This document shows, one piece after another, positions 43,101 through 54,510 of a stretch of 64,000 bases of DNA; position 1 is the stretch's first letter, and the number at the start of each line of letters is the position of its first letter. The position numbers and the translations under genes are program-made. The stretch is taken from the NCBI GenBank assembly GCA_964017155.1, contig OZ024865.1, positions 40,548,200 through 40,612,199 of the forward strand, in the 5' to 3' direction. A model generated the notes under the pieces. That model was given only the letters and a program-made list of their open reading frames with translations, did not search any database and was not told where the DNA came from. Origin of the DNA: Oasisia sp. SBJ-2009 (taxonomy: Eukaryota > Annelida > Polychaeta > Sabellida > Siboglinidae).

Positions 43101-43306
43101 GTGTAACAGAGACAGAGAGCGAGGGGTGCGTGCTAGCGTGTGTACAAGTGTGGGTACAAGTGTGTTGTATATGTGGACGTGAGTGTGCTCACGCTTGTGT
43201 GCCTTGTAGCATGTGTGCGTTTGTATGTGTACCTGGGTACGATTTTGTTGACACCCCCCGGCACGGTAACGCAAGGACTCTAAAAGTAATAAACCTGGCG
43301 CCAAAA

Positions 43307-44068
43307 TGTTGTGGAGTAAACCTGCGTGACCATTAATATTGGGAATAACATTCTCCAAACAACGACTCGTTTTATCTACGTTTCCCGAATTCTTGGCGTG
43401 TGACGTCATAAGTTTGCGTCTACTAGTCACGTGGTTTCGTCAACAATCACGAGGACGTCATTCGTTTGGATTTTGAAATCTCGGATGCGTGGTTAAAGAC
43501 ACTGCGGCAGGGGGCTGCGTTATTTGGATATACATCAACAGTTATTGGCCTATATAAACTATTGTCGGTAATGTTTCGAACTAGTTGGAATTGGTGCGGA
43601 ACTCACGATTACGAGCTAACCGAAGCTAACTTAACTATGAAGACAACATAGGCGTTATTAATAGTTTGTCACCGTTTTATTAAATGGAACGAAGCGTATA
43701 GGCCTATGTTGTACATTAATAGGCATAATGATTCTTGCTAATGTTCGTTGTTTTTATGCAGGTTATCGTTCCAGATTTATATCGTCCATGTCAAGTGTTC
43801 TTTTGCGAAGTGACACTTGAATCTCGTCGTTTCGGACGTTTTGGTGACTTCGGTGACTTTCTTCGCAATTCGAACATAACACAGTACATACACATAACAG
43901 ACACGTAAATCGAACAGACAAGCAACATTTGTCCCGTCCACAAACCACCACAAGCATCAGGTCTGGATACACAAACAGGGGAATCCAATTAACAGTGTGA
44001 CCTTTTTCAGGACACTCAGTCGATCGGCCCTGGATCTCATCCGGGAATTGCAACGGTCCCCCGTAACA
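43307..44068 (-). mobile_element. LTR of a Gypsy-like retrotransposon
   Basis: On the minus strand it starts TGTTACGGGGGACCGTTG, directly after a purine tract (GACGAGGGGGT), and ends CTCCACAACA directly before TTTTGGCGCCAGG, which resembles a primer-binding site. TG...CA termini, a TATAAA word inside, 762 bp. No second LTR found, and no pol sequence in view. Called from structure only. Confidence 0.55.
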
Positions 44069-44179
44069 ACCCCCTCGTCACAAAACTAAACAACACTGAA
44101 CATAGAATCGGGCGTTGACACTAATACGTCGTAGTGGCCCACAGAGAAAGAGACAATTAAGACACGGACAGGACATACG

Positions 44180-44420
44180 ATGCGGAGTTACTTGTTACCG
44201 GCTGCTGCTGCGGTAACATCGGATGCTCGGGTATTTGAAAGAAGCAGTCTCATGGCGTCGAATTCGGCCTGTTGCCCTTGTAGCGCTTTGGCGATGTCGC
44301 GATTCGATGCAGTTGAACGCCGATCGTGGCGGCGCCGGCGGACGTGTGAATGCGTGAAGTTGCCGCCGAAAGAGTTGGCTCGTTCGTGTGTGATCATGAC
44401 GACCACGGGCGTCGATCGGT
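44180..44420 (-). other. Coding-like block, possibly retroelement-derived
   Basis: GC-rich. A minus-strand frame reads ASNRDIAKALQGQQAEFDAM and RLLLSNTRASDV. The nucleotide sequence recurs, diverged, at about 46390-46540. It sits just upstream (minus-strand sense) of the purine tract of the LTR, so a 3' internal part of the retroelement is possible, but the repeat at 46.4 kb argues for a separate element. Unidentified. Confidence 0.3.
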
Positions 44421-44535
44421 GGGGGACGGGGGGGGGGACGTGTCCCCCCCACTTTTTAGAGTGGGGGGGGGACAGCATAGGAATTATCCCCCCCCCCACT
44501 TTTCAGTTCAGAAAAATTGCGAGGCATATAGCCTG
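44420..44535. repeat. C/G-run repeat, partner at 45118-45200
   Basis: GGGCGTCGATCGGTGGGGGA with following G- and C-runs recurs as GGGCGTCGATCAGTGGGGGA at 45127. Probably a dispersed element fragment. Confidence 0.55.
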
Positions 44536-44589
44536 ACTCAACACTCCTCTCTCTTAAAAGCTGCTACATAGGACTAGCTAGACAATAAA

Positions 44590-45790
44590 CTCGCGATATG
44601 AAGTTCAGCAAAGTTATTTATCGCAAATTAACACGAGGCAAACATATTGTATTTTGAGGCATGTTTGCTGTTAGTGCGCCATAATCCGTGATAGTTATTT
44701 AAACAAACGTAATATTTTAATGTATTGAACGAAATATTAGACAACTCTTCAAAGTAGTCATCACAGGAGAGTTATCGAACAGCCCGTGGCATTTATACAA
44801 AAAATGCTTTGTTATTCAGCTGCACACTGATGATTTTTAATTTGTCGCGCATACGCAGAAAGGCCAATCGGAAAGTGTATAACTACCGGAAAAATTTAAG
44901 CCGCTGCCTGGCTCTATCAACCTTGTGTTGATATTATTAATAGGCTCTAGCCATCAAATACATTTTAAGTGATGGAATTTGTGTTGCACTTTCACGCCTC
45001 GCCTGCTTGATGCTTATTGCCTACGGCAGAAGCGGCGGATTCTTGCACTTTGTGTAACTTACATTTGAGTGACGACAAATTTCTTTGCCAAAATGTTGGA
45101 TTTGGAAGTTCAACACAGGCACAGCATGGGCGTCGATCAGTGGGGGACGAGGGGGACGCTGACCACCCCACGGCTTGAGGGGGTCAGCATAAAAAATGTC
45201 CTCACACATCGATCTAGTAGTAAAATTAATAATAAGATATAAACTTCCCATTACCTAGTGGAAAATCACTAGACAAATTGCTTGGTTGGCCTTGATCTTA
45301 GTCCAGTAAATTGTCATTTTGCACCCTTGTGTTGATATATTAATAGGCATTAGCCATCAAGCACATTAAAGATTATAAATTTTTGCTTGCCCTGTCACCC
45401 CTCGGATTGCAGCCTGGATGCCCTGGTCGATATTTATATCGCCTACGGCGTAACCACCGGATTTATGCACTTTGTGAAATTTGATCTCATTTTAGTGATG
45501 ACAAATTTCTTTGCCAAAAGGTGGGATTGGGAAGTCCTATACTGGCACCCCTGTAAGCTCTGCATCTTGTCACTCTGCGAATCAGACAAGCAGTGTTGGA
45601 TCCAAAGTCTACCCCCCAAATCTTCAGTGATTGCGGTGGGCCATGGCCCCTCTTCAAATATATGTTGCCAACATAACTATTATAAATAGCATAACATAAA
45701 GGCTTTTTTAGTTTATTTATAATTAGAACCAGACCAACAATGAATTATGTTTTATATTTACCAAAAAATAGTTACGTGTATTTCAGGTCG

Positions 45791-45870
<80 letters not shown>

Positions 45871-46560
45871 GCCTGATGACGACACGCGGCATTGCGGATT
45901 TGCGGTGGCGGTGTCGCGCTTACATTTTTCCGATCGTTAAAAACGTTCCGATTGACGTTTCTGCGCATGCGCAATAAATGTAAAATCACCAATGTCCAAC
46001 GAAACAACAAAGCATTTTCGGTATAACTGCTACGAGCTGTTCGTTAACTCTCATGTGATGTTTACTGTGAAGAGTTTCTTAAAATGTCGTTCAATGCAAT
46101 AAAATATTACGGTTTTTATAAATCACTGTCACGGATTATGGCGCACAACAGTGACGTCATTTACGCTTCCTATCTAAATATGCCTCAAAGCTTGTTTGCC
46201 TCGTGTTAATTTGCGACAAATACTTTTGCTGAGAGGTTATATACACCCTGACGAATAACCTGTAGTATTTATGCCATACATGCTTTGTCATTTCGCTGCA
46301 TATTGATGATTTTACAAATATCGCGCATGCGCAGAAACGGCAAACGGAATGTTTGTAACGCCGGAAAAATGTAAGCGCTACAGCGGTCGCGAAGATGGAG
46401 AACAGCAACGGGTTTTAGCGATGCCGCGTTTCGGTGCGAATTGAAAGGCGACCGTGATGGCGCCAACGCCAGCGGATGCGTGAATTATGCGTGATGTTGT
46501 CGCCGACAGTTTTGGCTCATCTGTGATTGTGACGACACGCGGCATTCTGGATTTCCCATG
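44590..46560. repeat. Nested inverted-repeat (MITE-like) region
   Basis: 45930-46160 is an inverted match of 44690-44900 (GCGCCATAATCCGTGA..., AACTCTTC..AGT, GCGCATGCGCAGAAACG). 46196-46385 matches 44620-44650 and 44800-44900 in direct orientation (CCTCGTGTTAATTTGCGAC, CAGAAACGGCAAACGGAA). GACGACACGCGGCATT occurs at both 45874 and 46532. Several copies of one element, some head-to-head. Confidence 0.65.
45790..45868. repeat. (TA)n microsatellite
   Basis: About 38 TA units with one interruption (TATGTA). Confidence 0.97.
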
Positions 46561-48945
46561 GCGATTGCAAAGTTGAACGATAGCAATTGATTCACGTGTG
46601 CGCACATCTGAAAACGCAATGACAACATCTGAGTAACCATAATGTTTAAGCAAACACATATAAATTTCGGAAGCAGCATAACTTAGATTTGAATTCGGAC
46701 TGTTTTATATATAGAATGCTTACCTTTTTACCCGAGAGCGATGGTAACCATGGTATGGCGGCGACGTTGGCGCGACAACTTGATGCAGGGAAGACGGCGA
46801 TGAAATGGTGTTCAATCGCACAGAGCATAGGCCATAGTCGTGTCTTGAGACTTGAGCACGTTATCGCTAACGTTCGACCGCTTCTGTTGTTGTAGCGCAA
46901 ATGTTCAGGCTCGACAAACAATACAACCGAAGTCCTTTTCGCGTTGGCTTCTCTGTTTGTGCTTCTCAACGGGCGTATTCTATTTGCCTCTCCGACCTCT
47001 CCGTCCTCTCCGACCTCTGCGAAAATTCCCATTCTTTTTGGGGACTTCTTTTTGACGCGGAGAGGTCACGTGACCTCTCCGCATCCGAAAGAGAGGCTCT
47101 CCGGACCACTCCGGTTTCGCCGCTTGCGTGGCATGTCGTATTCGGAGAGACGCAGTCACGTGGTACAAATATGGCAGAATACAAAAAGGGTGAGTACGAT
47201 GTAATAAAACATTTGAAATACAATAATATAAGTATATATTTATTTTGCTAATGTGAAAGCGCAATTATCAGTACTTTATCAATGAAATATATGCATTTAT
47301 GCATGTCAGTGGAATACTCCCTAAAGTGAAATAAGGAATTTATTAATTTATCGCTCACAAAAGACTGTCACACTCACAGTCACAGTGCCAGTGTTGTGTG
47401 AAGTTGTGAATGTGAGTGTTGGGTAATCTTTCAGTTAGCTGGCCTAAATTATTAGGGCTTTATCAAAACGGGTTTACCACCGTTTTTTTATGTGTATGTG
47501 TTCGGAATGTCACTGTGCATCACTTTCAATACAAAGAAGTCAACTATTATTTTTAAATTGTGTTTCAGATAAATGTAATGCTTTTGTCGATTCGACGTAA
47601 TTCGTAAACGATCCGATGTCTCAGGCTCAGGGCGTGAGCAGTTAGCGGGCCAGTCGGTTAGCGCACCCAAGACACATCAGGACCGCAAAAGAGATGTCTT
47701 GCGATTTGTGGATATGTCCCCAAACCTAATTTTAGCTACATCATTAATTTGCGGTTCTGGTGTGGCTGGGATGCAGTAAATGTTCATGCCCAGTGACGTT
47801 GATGTTAAACTTTGATGTAAAACAAAATTTTATAAACAAATGATATCTTACTTATTTGTACCGGAAATTATGTAAAATGACATTCCAAACATATACACAC
47901 ACAAAATTTGTTAAAACCGTTTTTAAAAGGCCCTAATAATTTAGGCCAGTTATCTAGAAGATTACCTAGTGTTGGTGTGGGTGTTTCCCCATTGGACTTG
48001 TCATTTAATTAACTTAGTTGATTGCTATTGTCGTATTGATGTATTTTGTCTTGTGGAGCTTGTTGTTTGATATAACATAAGGTACGCTTCTTTCTAGCCA
48101 TAGGTACCATTCATAAATGTAAGAAATTCATGATTTTTTACATTTATTAATTACTTGTAATAAATTATACATAAATATTGTTAAAATGAAATTATTACTT
48201 CCAAGAATTATTATGTATATTTATGACACATATGTTACGTATAGTGATTTTTTTCTTACGAAATGCTACATTATTTAAAATTGTATTTTGTTATTTATAC
48301 ATAGAAATAACATTTTCATATATTTATTTTATTATTTTCAAATCATTATCAAATATTACAAATCTTCTTATTGTATTCAGTCATTTGTTTGTATTTTATT
48401 ATCCATTTAAAAGCTATGAATTGTTTGATCTAAAATGATATTATTAAAAATATGTAGTTGTCCATTCCATAGCTTTTATTATTCTTAAAAATTCTTTCTT
48501 ATGTGTACTGTTCCACTTTCTGTATTGGCTATGGCTATTTCAGATATTGGAGAAGCTATGAGGTCATCATGCCTGATGGACAGGTAAAAACGTTGTTCTG
48601 AGTTCCCTAAACGGCAACAGTTGATAGTTGGAGGTAATTATAAAATATATACATTCTTATTTACTATCAGGCATTTTGTAAAATGTTACGGTTACTTTTA
48701 TTTACAGTGTATAATTATAGCAATATAATTAAAATTACATAAACATAAATGTTTACAACAAAATGTAATTTCTATAATATGTGGTAATGCACTTATGGCT
48801 TATATGTTTTTATTAGTACATATATGTATGTGTACGAACAATAAATATTAATTTGAAATAGTTTTCATTGCATGATATCATGTTGCATAAATTATACAAC
48901 ACACATTAAAAAGCAGGATTATAATGTATTTATTTTCAATATAGA

Positions 48946-49051
48946 TGCTGTAGATGCAGAAATATTGCACAATGTGCAACAGGAAATCACTGCACCATGG
49001 ATCACAACTTCAGCAGTTACACAAACAGCTCCAACAAGGTAGGTATACACA

Positions 49052-49099
<48 letters not shown>

Positions 49100-49696
49100 C
49101 ACATGATTTATGCTTATGTCAGTACGTTAAAAGGTAATTTTCATACAACATATTTGTTAAAAATACGAGAAAGTAGTTAATGAGTATAAATATATAGGCA
49201 CAGTTTTTGGATAATAAACTCATCTTTGAAATATCTGAAAAAAATATGAGAACGTTTTATAATTTTCTGTCAATAAGCATATGCTGATCATTTTGAAAAA
49301 AAAAATGCATAATTTCAACAGTGTGTTAGCTATACATAAACACTGTGACATTTATTTTGCATGCATGCACAGTGTGGACCAGTGCGGCAACCAAACAGCT
49401 GATTGACCTCGTCCACGAGAACATGACGAAAAACTCATGCCACAATAGCATGTGAAAGGGGGCTGAAGACATCATGAAACTAAATGGGTACACAGTCACA
49501 CCCAAACAATTACGTGGTAGGTGGAAGACATATAATGGTGTCTTCTTATAAACTGGTCAAAGAAAACAACCAAAAATGTGGACAAGGCACTAGAAAAATC
49601 CTTGGAAATCTGGAAGGCAGATCAACTCCAAATTTGGAGGATATATACTTTAAGACATGCACTACAAACTGCCAAGAGGGATTTTGTGCACCTTAG
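48946..49696 (+). pseudogene. Myb/SANT-like DNA-binding protein relic
   Basis: After TGCATGCACAG the frame reads WTSAATKQLIDLVHENMTK, an in-frame TGA at 49453, then EDIMKLNGYTVTPKQLRGRW, a TAA at 49549, and, one frame over, YKLVKENNQKCGQGTRK. Together this is the W....T..LI.......I...LN..GY..T..Q...K.K.L...YK..KD.N..TG.GR pattern of Myb/SANT-like proteins carried by Harbinger transposons. An upstream candidate exon (48946-49039, ending AG|GTAGGT) may belong to it, but the phases do not join. One stop and one frameshift inside the domain make it a pseudogene. Confidence 0.6.
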
Positions 49697-49879
49697 TTTC
49701 CATTTTATCTTCATGCTCCCATATTATATGTAAACTATTATGAAGCCTAACACTGAAAATCAGACAAATTGTGAAAACAAATATTTACTGAACGTATTGG
49801 GATGTTTTCAGTGTTTTTACGAAATTTGGAAACTAGGGAACATGGCTGTTAAATGTTGCTACACCTGGGGTTAAATAGG

Positions 49880-50020
49880 TGCTATAATATATATATATAT
49901 GTGTGTATATATATATATATAATATATATGCATTTAAAATTATTATTTACAAATAGTGTCATACATAGCATACAAATTGCAAAATTCAATATATATATAT
50001 ATATATATATACACCTGTAC
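49880..50020. repeat. Two (TA)n runs
   Basis: TA runs near 49890-49930 and 49990-50013 inside the Harbinger-like element. Confidence 0.9.
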
Positions 50021-52080
50021 ATGCTTCTTCTAATAATTTGCAAACTTCTAAGTGAAAGGCCAGGGCCATGTGTCCTTGCACAACTGTGGCTTCTACATGT
50101 GTTCCATGCAACAGCAACATGCTCGTAGCCTTTGTCATGATATTGAAGAGTTAGACACTACAGGATGTGAATTGGATTTTATATTTCCCCTGACATAGCC
50201 ATATATGTAAAATGTATGCATATAGTAATGATACATGTGTAGTTCTACATTTAGTGTGTAGTGGAGATACTGGTATTGTTGAGATGTTTTCATGTAGGAA
50301 ATCAGCAATAGTTTGTTTGACATTTATATGTTATAATGGTTAATATATGAAGTTTTTTTAAAGGTGTTATGTTTTACTTTTAGTAAAAATCTTGTTTTGA
50401 CATTTTTCTGTATTGTAATTTGTTCATGGTGTGCCATTGTTAAAAAAAAATCAGTATTAATACAGTGATTTGTTCCTACAATATGTACATTACCATTGTG
50501 AAGGATTGACTATGATGGTATTATTTTGTTTAAATATGTGACATGCGAGTTGTTGTTTTACATGTTTCAGGCTTACTTAATAAGAATATGTAGAAGTAAT
50601 TACTGTTGGGTTCACATTTGTATGGTATTAATGTGCAAAACATTAAAACTTTGTATGGAATATATCACACAATGACTGACAACAAGTGTTTACTGTGTAT
50701 AGTTACATATGTTTATTGCTTATGTTCCTTCACACTACGTATGATACATGTTAATGTGCATCCATGTTTTACAAAAAAACATGTTATAGCATTTATATAA
50801 CAAATTCTATAATACAAATTATCAGCTTTCACAACTGTTTTATGCTTTACAGTGACAAATACAACACAACGAAGAATATTTATTCATATACATATTTACA
50901 TGAGTGACATACATTATTCCACGATTACAATAGTATGTATAATAATAAGAATAAAATAAAAGAGTTATTTATATGCAAGCTGTAGCACAACAGAAATATA
51001 TATGTGGACAAACACATTGCGAATCTCTACAACATAACAATAGTGAGGTAATTTAAAAGTGCACATTGTTACAAAATTACTTTTATGTCTTATTAAACAG
51101 TAGATAATGTTGCATAAAACAAAAGTACAACATTGCACAATAGTACAAAAGAAGTTATTGTGACCAAGAAAACAGGCATGCATATCATTGCATATTCAAC
51201 AGTAAAGAAGGAAAAATAGTAAATGAAGTAAACACAAGATTTAGTATTTTTGAACATTAATGATATGCAAAATTGCTATATAATCAGCACTCGGGGATGG
51301 TCACTGCACCAAGTAAATGCAGCACCACCTGGAATGTACTTGGCCTCACGTGGAACACGACAATGAAGTCAGCAGGCAAGTAATTGTGGCATTACATATG
51401 TTGCAGTCGATGATGGTCATCACGTAACCTGTTATAGAGGAACAGAAGAGGAAATAAACATGTTTATTTAAGCAAAATATAATTATATAGTATGTCAGTT
51501 ACAACTTACATCAAGACAAACGGGGCAGGTATATATAGCATAAACTATTATATGCAATGATGATAAAGTACAATACGTATAAGGATGTCAAGAAGCAGCG
51601 TAAACAAGTTGTCTTTGGAGGTGGTTTATAGACAATGCGTGTTTTACTGTTTACTAGTTGTTGTGTTATATGTGCCAGGTATATATTTACAAATAAACAT
51701 GCATATTAATTCATATGCATATAACACTGGTAAAGTATAACATTTATTTACATATATCTATCTGAAGTAAATATATATAACATAGACATCCTATGAAATA
51801 TGTATTCCATTATGCAAACAACACAACCAACTCCATAGCGAGCCAAAAAGCCAAGCCGGCCAAGGTCACAGTTGTGCCGCGGGCCCACGCCCACAAAAAT
51901 GACAAGCCATGCGAGTAAAACAAGTGTTTATTTGTTAAAATATTCCTTCATAATTTACGAAATGCAACTTACAACATCAACGCGGCTGATGTTAACTCAT
52001 CCGCGTATTGGTCGATGGCATGAGGATGATGATCACCATCACTTGACGAAAATAAATCATTACACAGTAGCGCCAAGGCT
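50021..52080. other. AT-rich interior of Harbinger-like element
   Basis: No open frame resembles a transposase. A slightly less AT-rich island at 51285-51430 is open in places on the minus strand (PREAKYIPGGAAFTWC) but I cannot identify it. Confidence 0.4.
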
Positions 52081-52313
52081 GCGTCTCCGTCCATCTTTAA
52101 ACGCGCTGGTTGCTATGCTGGTTGCTATGCGTCTCGAACGTCTCCGACCTTCTCCGAATCTATTCTTTTTCACGTCTCCGCATTCTCCGCGTCCGCGGAC
52201 TCCGCGGACTGCAAATAGAATACGCCCAACGTCTTGCCAGCTCGAGGAGTTGCGCTCAACTGATTTCCTTAACGTTCAAATCCACGTATAACGTTACTCT
52301 GACGAAGGTTTTG

Positions 52314-52414
52314 ATTGGTTAATATGGAACCCCTGTTTAACTAGCCAATCATAATGAATTATTTGGGACATCCGGCAGAACGTTCTAGAAGGAAAGACTG
52401 TTCAACAGACCAAT
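52314..52414. promoter_or_regulatory. Heat-shock element flanked by CCAAT boxes
   Basis: GAACGTTCTAGAA at 52378-52390 is a perfect three-unit HSF site (GAA-TTC-GAA with 2-bp spacing). CCAAT boxes lie at 52314-52318 (reverse), 52345-52349 and 52410-52414. This is the layout of an inducible promoter, but I see no heat-shock protein gene beside it. Motif presence is certain; function is inference. Confidence 0.4.
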
Positions 52415-53309
52415 GAGAACACTCGTTTCAAAATCGGTTGACGTAGCCTAAACGGCTTTTTCAGGGTTGAGTTTTTGGATTTGACACAAACAAAGCGACG
52501 TTTTTGAAGACGAAACTGGTCGTTTCTATGCAATTTTACATTTCTTGAAATGGGGCTAGCTTAGAGTTTGGAAGTTTTTGAACTGGTGGTTGATTTTATC
52601 AATGTGAGTTGTTTGTACTTAACAACTACACCGTCGTGATCAATAGACTGCCCCGTGATAGTCAGAACGCGTACGCGTTTGATTACGTATACGCTCGCGG
52701 TGACGTATTTAATTTTACATAGTCATCGCGGGAAAACCGGCTTCCTCTTCATGCCGATAAAACGCGGGTCCTTTGATATATTTGCTTCCTCCGCAAAACG
52801 TTGAATTCCGACGCTGAGAACTACAGAGAAATGTATATTGTATAACTTATTTCTGCATAAATAAAAACAGTTCTTTGTGTTTGTGAATAAAGCCAAATTT
52901 GCCCCTGATTCTACGTCCATCTATCTGCCATTCTCTGTCTCCTTCTATATTCCCCTACTCCTCTCACCCTTTGTTTTAGACGCCTGTTGAATTTGGAAGA
53001 TTGTGCATGTCTCGAAGTAAAGGTGTGACACTGACAATGACGTGTGTGCACAGGGGCGGTGACTGTTTGTGTACTTCCTGTATAGCCTGGCGAATTAGTT
53101 ACTCAATGTTGCATAAAAGTAGAGAATTGTCATAATCGGTACCGTGATTACGAAGAACTAAGTTGTCTCTGGCATAACACTCATTTATATAATGAATTTC
53201 AACACTTCCCGCAGACTACCATTCCTTCTAATGTTTGCCGTCTCTCAGACATCTTTCACACGCCACCGACAACGGTCGTACTGGCATGTGTTAGGTTAGC
53301 ACATTGACC
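52415..53309. other. Mixed CpG-rich then ordinary DNA
   Basis: 52600-52800 is CpG-rich (CGCGTACGCG, ACGCTCGCGG). A 65-codon minus-strand frame at 52920-52723 looks protein-like at its C-terminus but is unidentified. Confidence 0.3.
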
Positions 53310-53313
53310 TTAA

Positions 53314-54166
53314 AGGACAAAAAAAGGCTACGGTTTCGTGTCATACACCTAATAGAGTTTATACAAAGTAACAATTTCCACATACACTCAATTTTTTAAC
53401 ATCAGCGGTTTACTCAGAATGTGACTTTAAAGTCTAAAATTCTAACGAAATCCACGATGGTCGAGCTAGACGCCGCCATAGGTGAAGGGTTAACTTGGCT
53501 TGGCCATTCAGCGCGCGGCATTCTATATCTCTGCTGAAGCCGGTCACCTTCCTGCGACGTTGTTAAGGGTCAACAACTTCGAGTCTTCTACAGTTCGTTC
53601 AGTTGGCAGCTGCTTATAGGCGTATATCTAAATCTGTGGTTAAATCTATGGTAAACTTTAGTAATTATGCCTTAGTGTTCGGCATACGGTTGCAATAATA
53701 GTTGAAACAACCGGTAGTATTGAAGCAATGGATTCACACTGGTGATTTGCGGGCGTACTGTTTGGAATCCCTCCAGTCCAAGTACAGTTCACTTTGCTCG
53801 GTCCATTTTGAGGAGAAATGCTTTGAAGTAGACATGTATCATCAGTTGATGGGATGATTTCAGCGATAACAATAATAGACAACTTTATATTTACCGTCAT
53901 CAGCATGTTACGCGCGTTGCCGAGTTGCAGCCATTTCATGACAACAGCCAAACCCCATGCAGGGAACCTACGTGGAGAGGGTCTCACCGTCGTGACGTCA
54001 TTCTTCGTCTAAGATGGAGTTGCTCACAGTATTTTGATGGCTGGGTATTAAAAAATATTTTCTCTGGTAAACCGCTGGCGTTATAAAATTGGGTATATGT
54101 GGAAATTGTTACTTTATATTAACTCTATTAGGTCTATGCCACGAAACAGTAAACTTTTTTTGTCCT
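53314..54166. mobile_element. Kolobok-like element, 853 bp, TTAA-flanked
   Basis: TTAA at 53310-53313 and 54167-54170. Left end AGGACAAAAAAAGGCTACGG; right end reversed AGGACAAAAAAAGTTTAC. About 110 bp of the arms match (CCTAATAGAGTTTATA, AGTAACAATTTCCACATA, AGCGGTTTAC). The same family as 29969-32429 by arm sequence. Carries a THAP relic. Confidence 0.88.
53667..53857 (+). pseudogene. THAP zinc-finger relic
   Basis: The start frame reads MP-stop-CSAYGCNNS. Two frames over, from 53723, it reads KQWIHTGDLRAYCLESLQSK then YSSLCSVHFEEKCFEVDMYH. Together these are the THAP signature: C..YGC, the W in the middle, and SS.CS.HF....F. An early TAG and at least one frameshift break it. The THAP domain binds DNA in Kolobok/P-type transposases; here it lies inside a TTAA-flanked element. 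Confidence 0.8.
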
Positions 54167-54510
54167 TTAATATACTCTGTACCCCCCCCCCCCCAGTAGG
54201 AATTCGTCATCATAATGTGTTGTCAAAGAAATATCAACAGTCGCCCTCCTCGCATTTCAATCTCACGATCCAACGAGTCACCGAAAACTATGGAAGAGCA
54301 CACCCCCACCCAGGCTCCGGCTCAGCCCCACGCATATATTAATTTCGTTCTGACACAAGTGCAGCAGTAACAGAGCAGTTGCATCACAGCTGGTGACGGA
54401 AGTTATGCCGTACATGCGGATGGTTGACGTTTGAAAATTGGGCATTCGTGAACAACACGACACACCCTGTTGACATTATAGTCCTGACCATTTAATAAAT
54501 TGTTTTATAG

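Larger units (their letters stand above)
46971..52227. mobile_element. PIF/Harbinger-like DNA transposon, 5.26 kb
   Basis: Perfect 17-bp terminal inverted repeats GGGCGTATTCTATTTGC, with AAC on both sides (46968-46970 and 52228-52230), a 3-bp target duplication as in Harbinger. Both subterminal zones are rich in CTCCG/CGGAG words. Inside, a short candidate first exon MAEYKK ends at GTGAGT (47171-47189) and a Myb/SANT-like relic follows. I see no transposase DDE domain, so it is degenerate or non-autonomous. The usual Harbinger duplication is TWA, so AAC is a departure. Confidence 0.7.

Noticed and set aside
42659..43430. Long Cys/Val and His/Thr frames as secreted proteins
   Set aside because: They read only through CA/TG and CGCA simple repeats.
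43466..43651. 61-codon open frame as a small gene
   Set aside because: It lies inside the LTR on the opposite strand and resembles nothing known.
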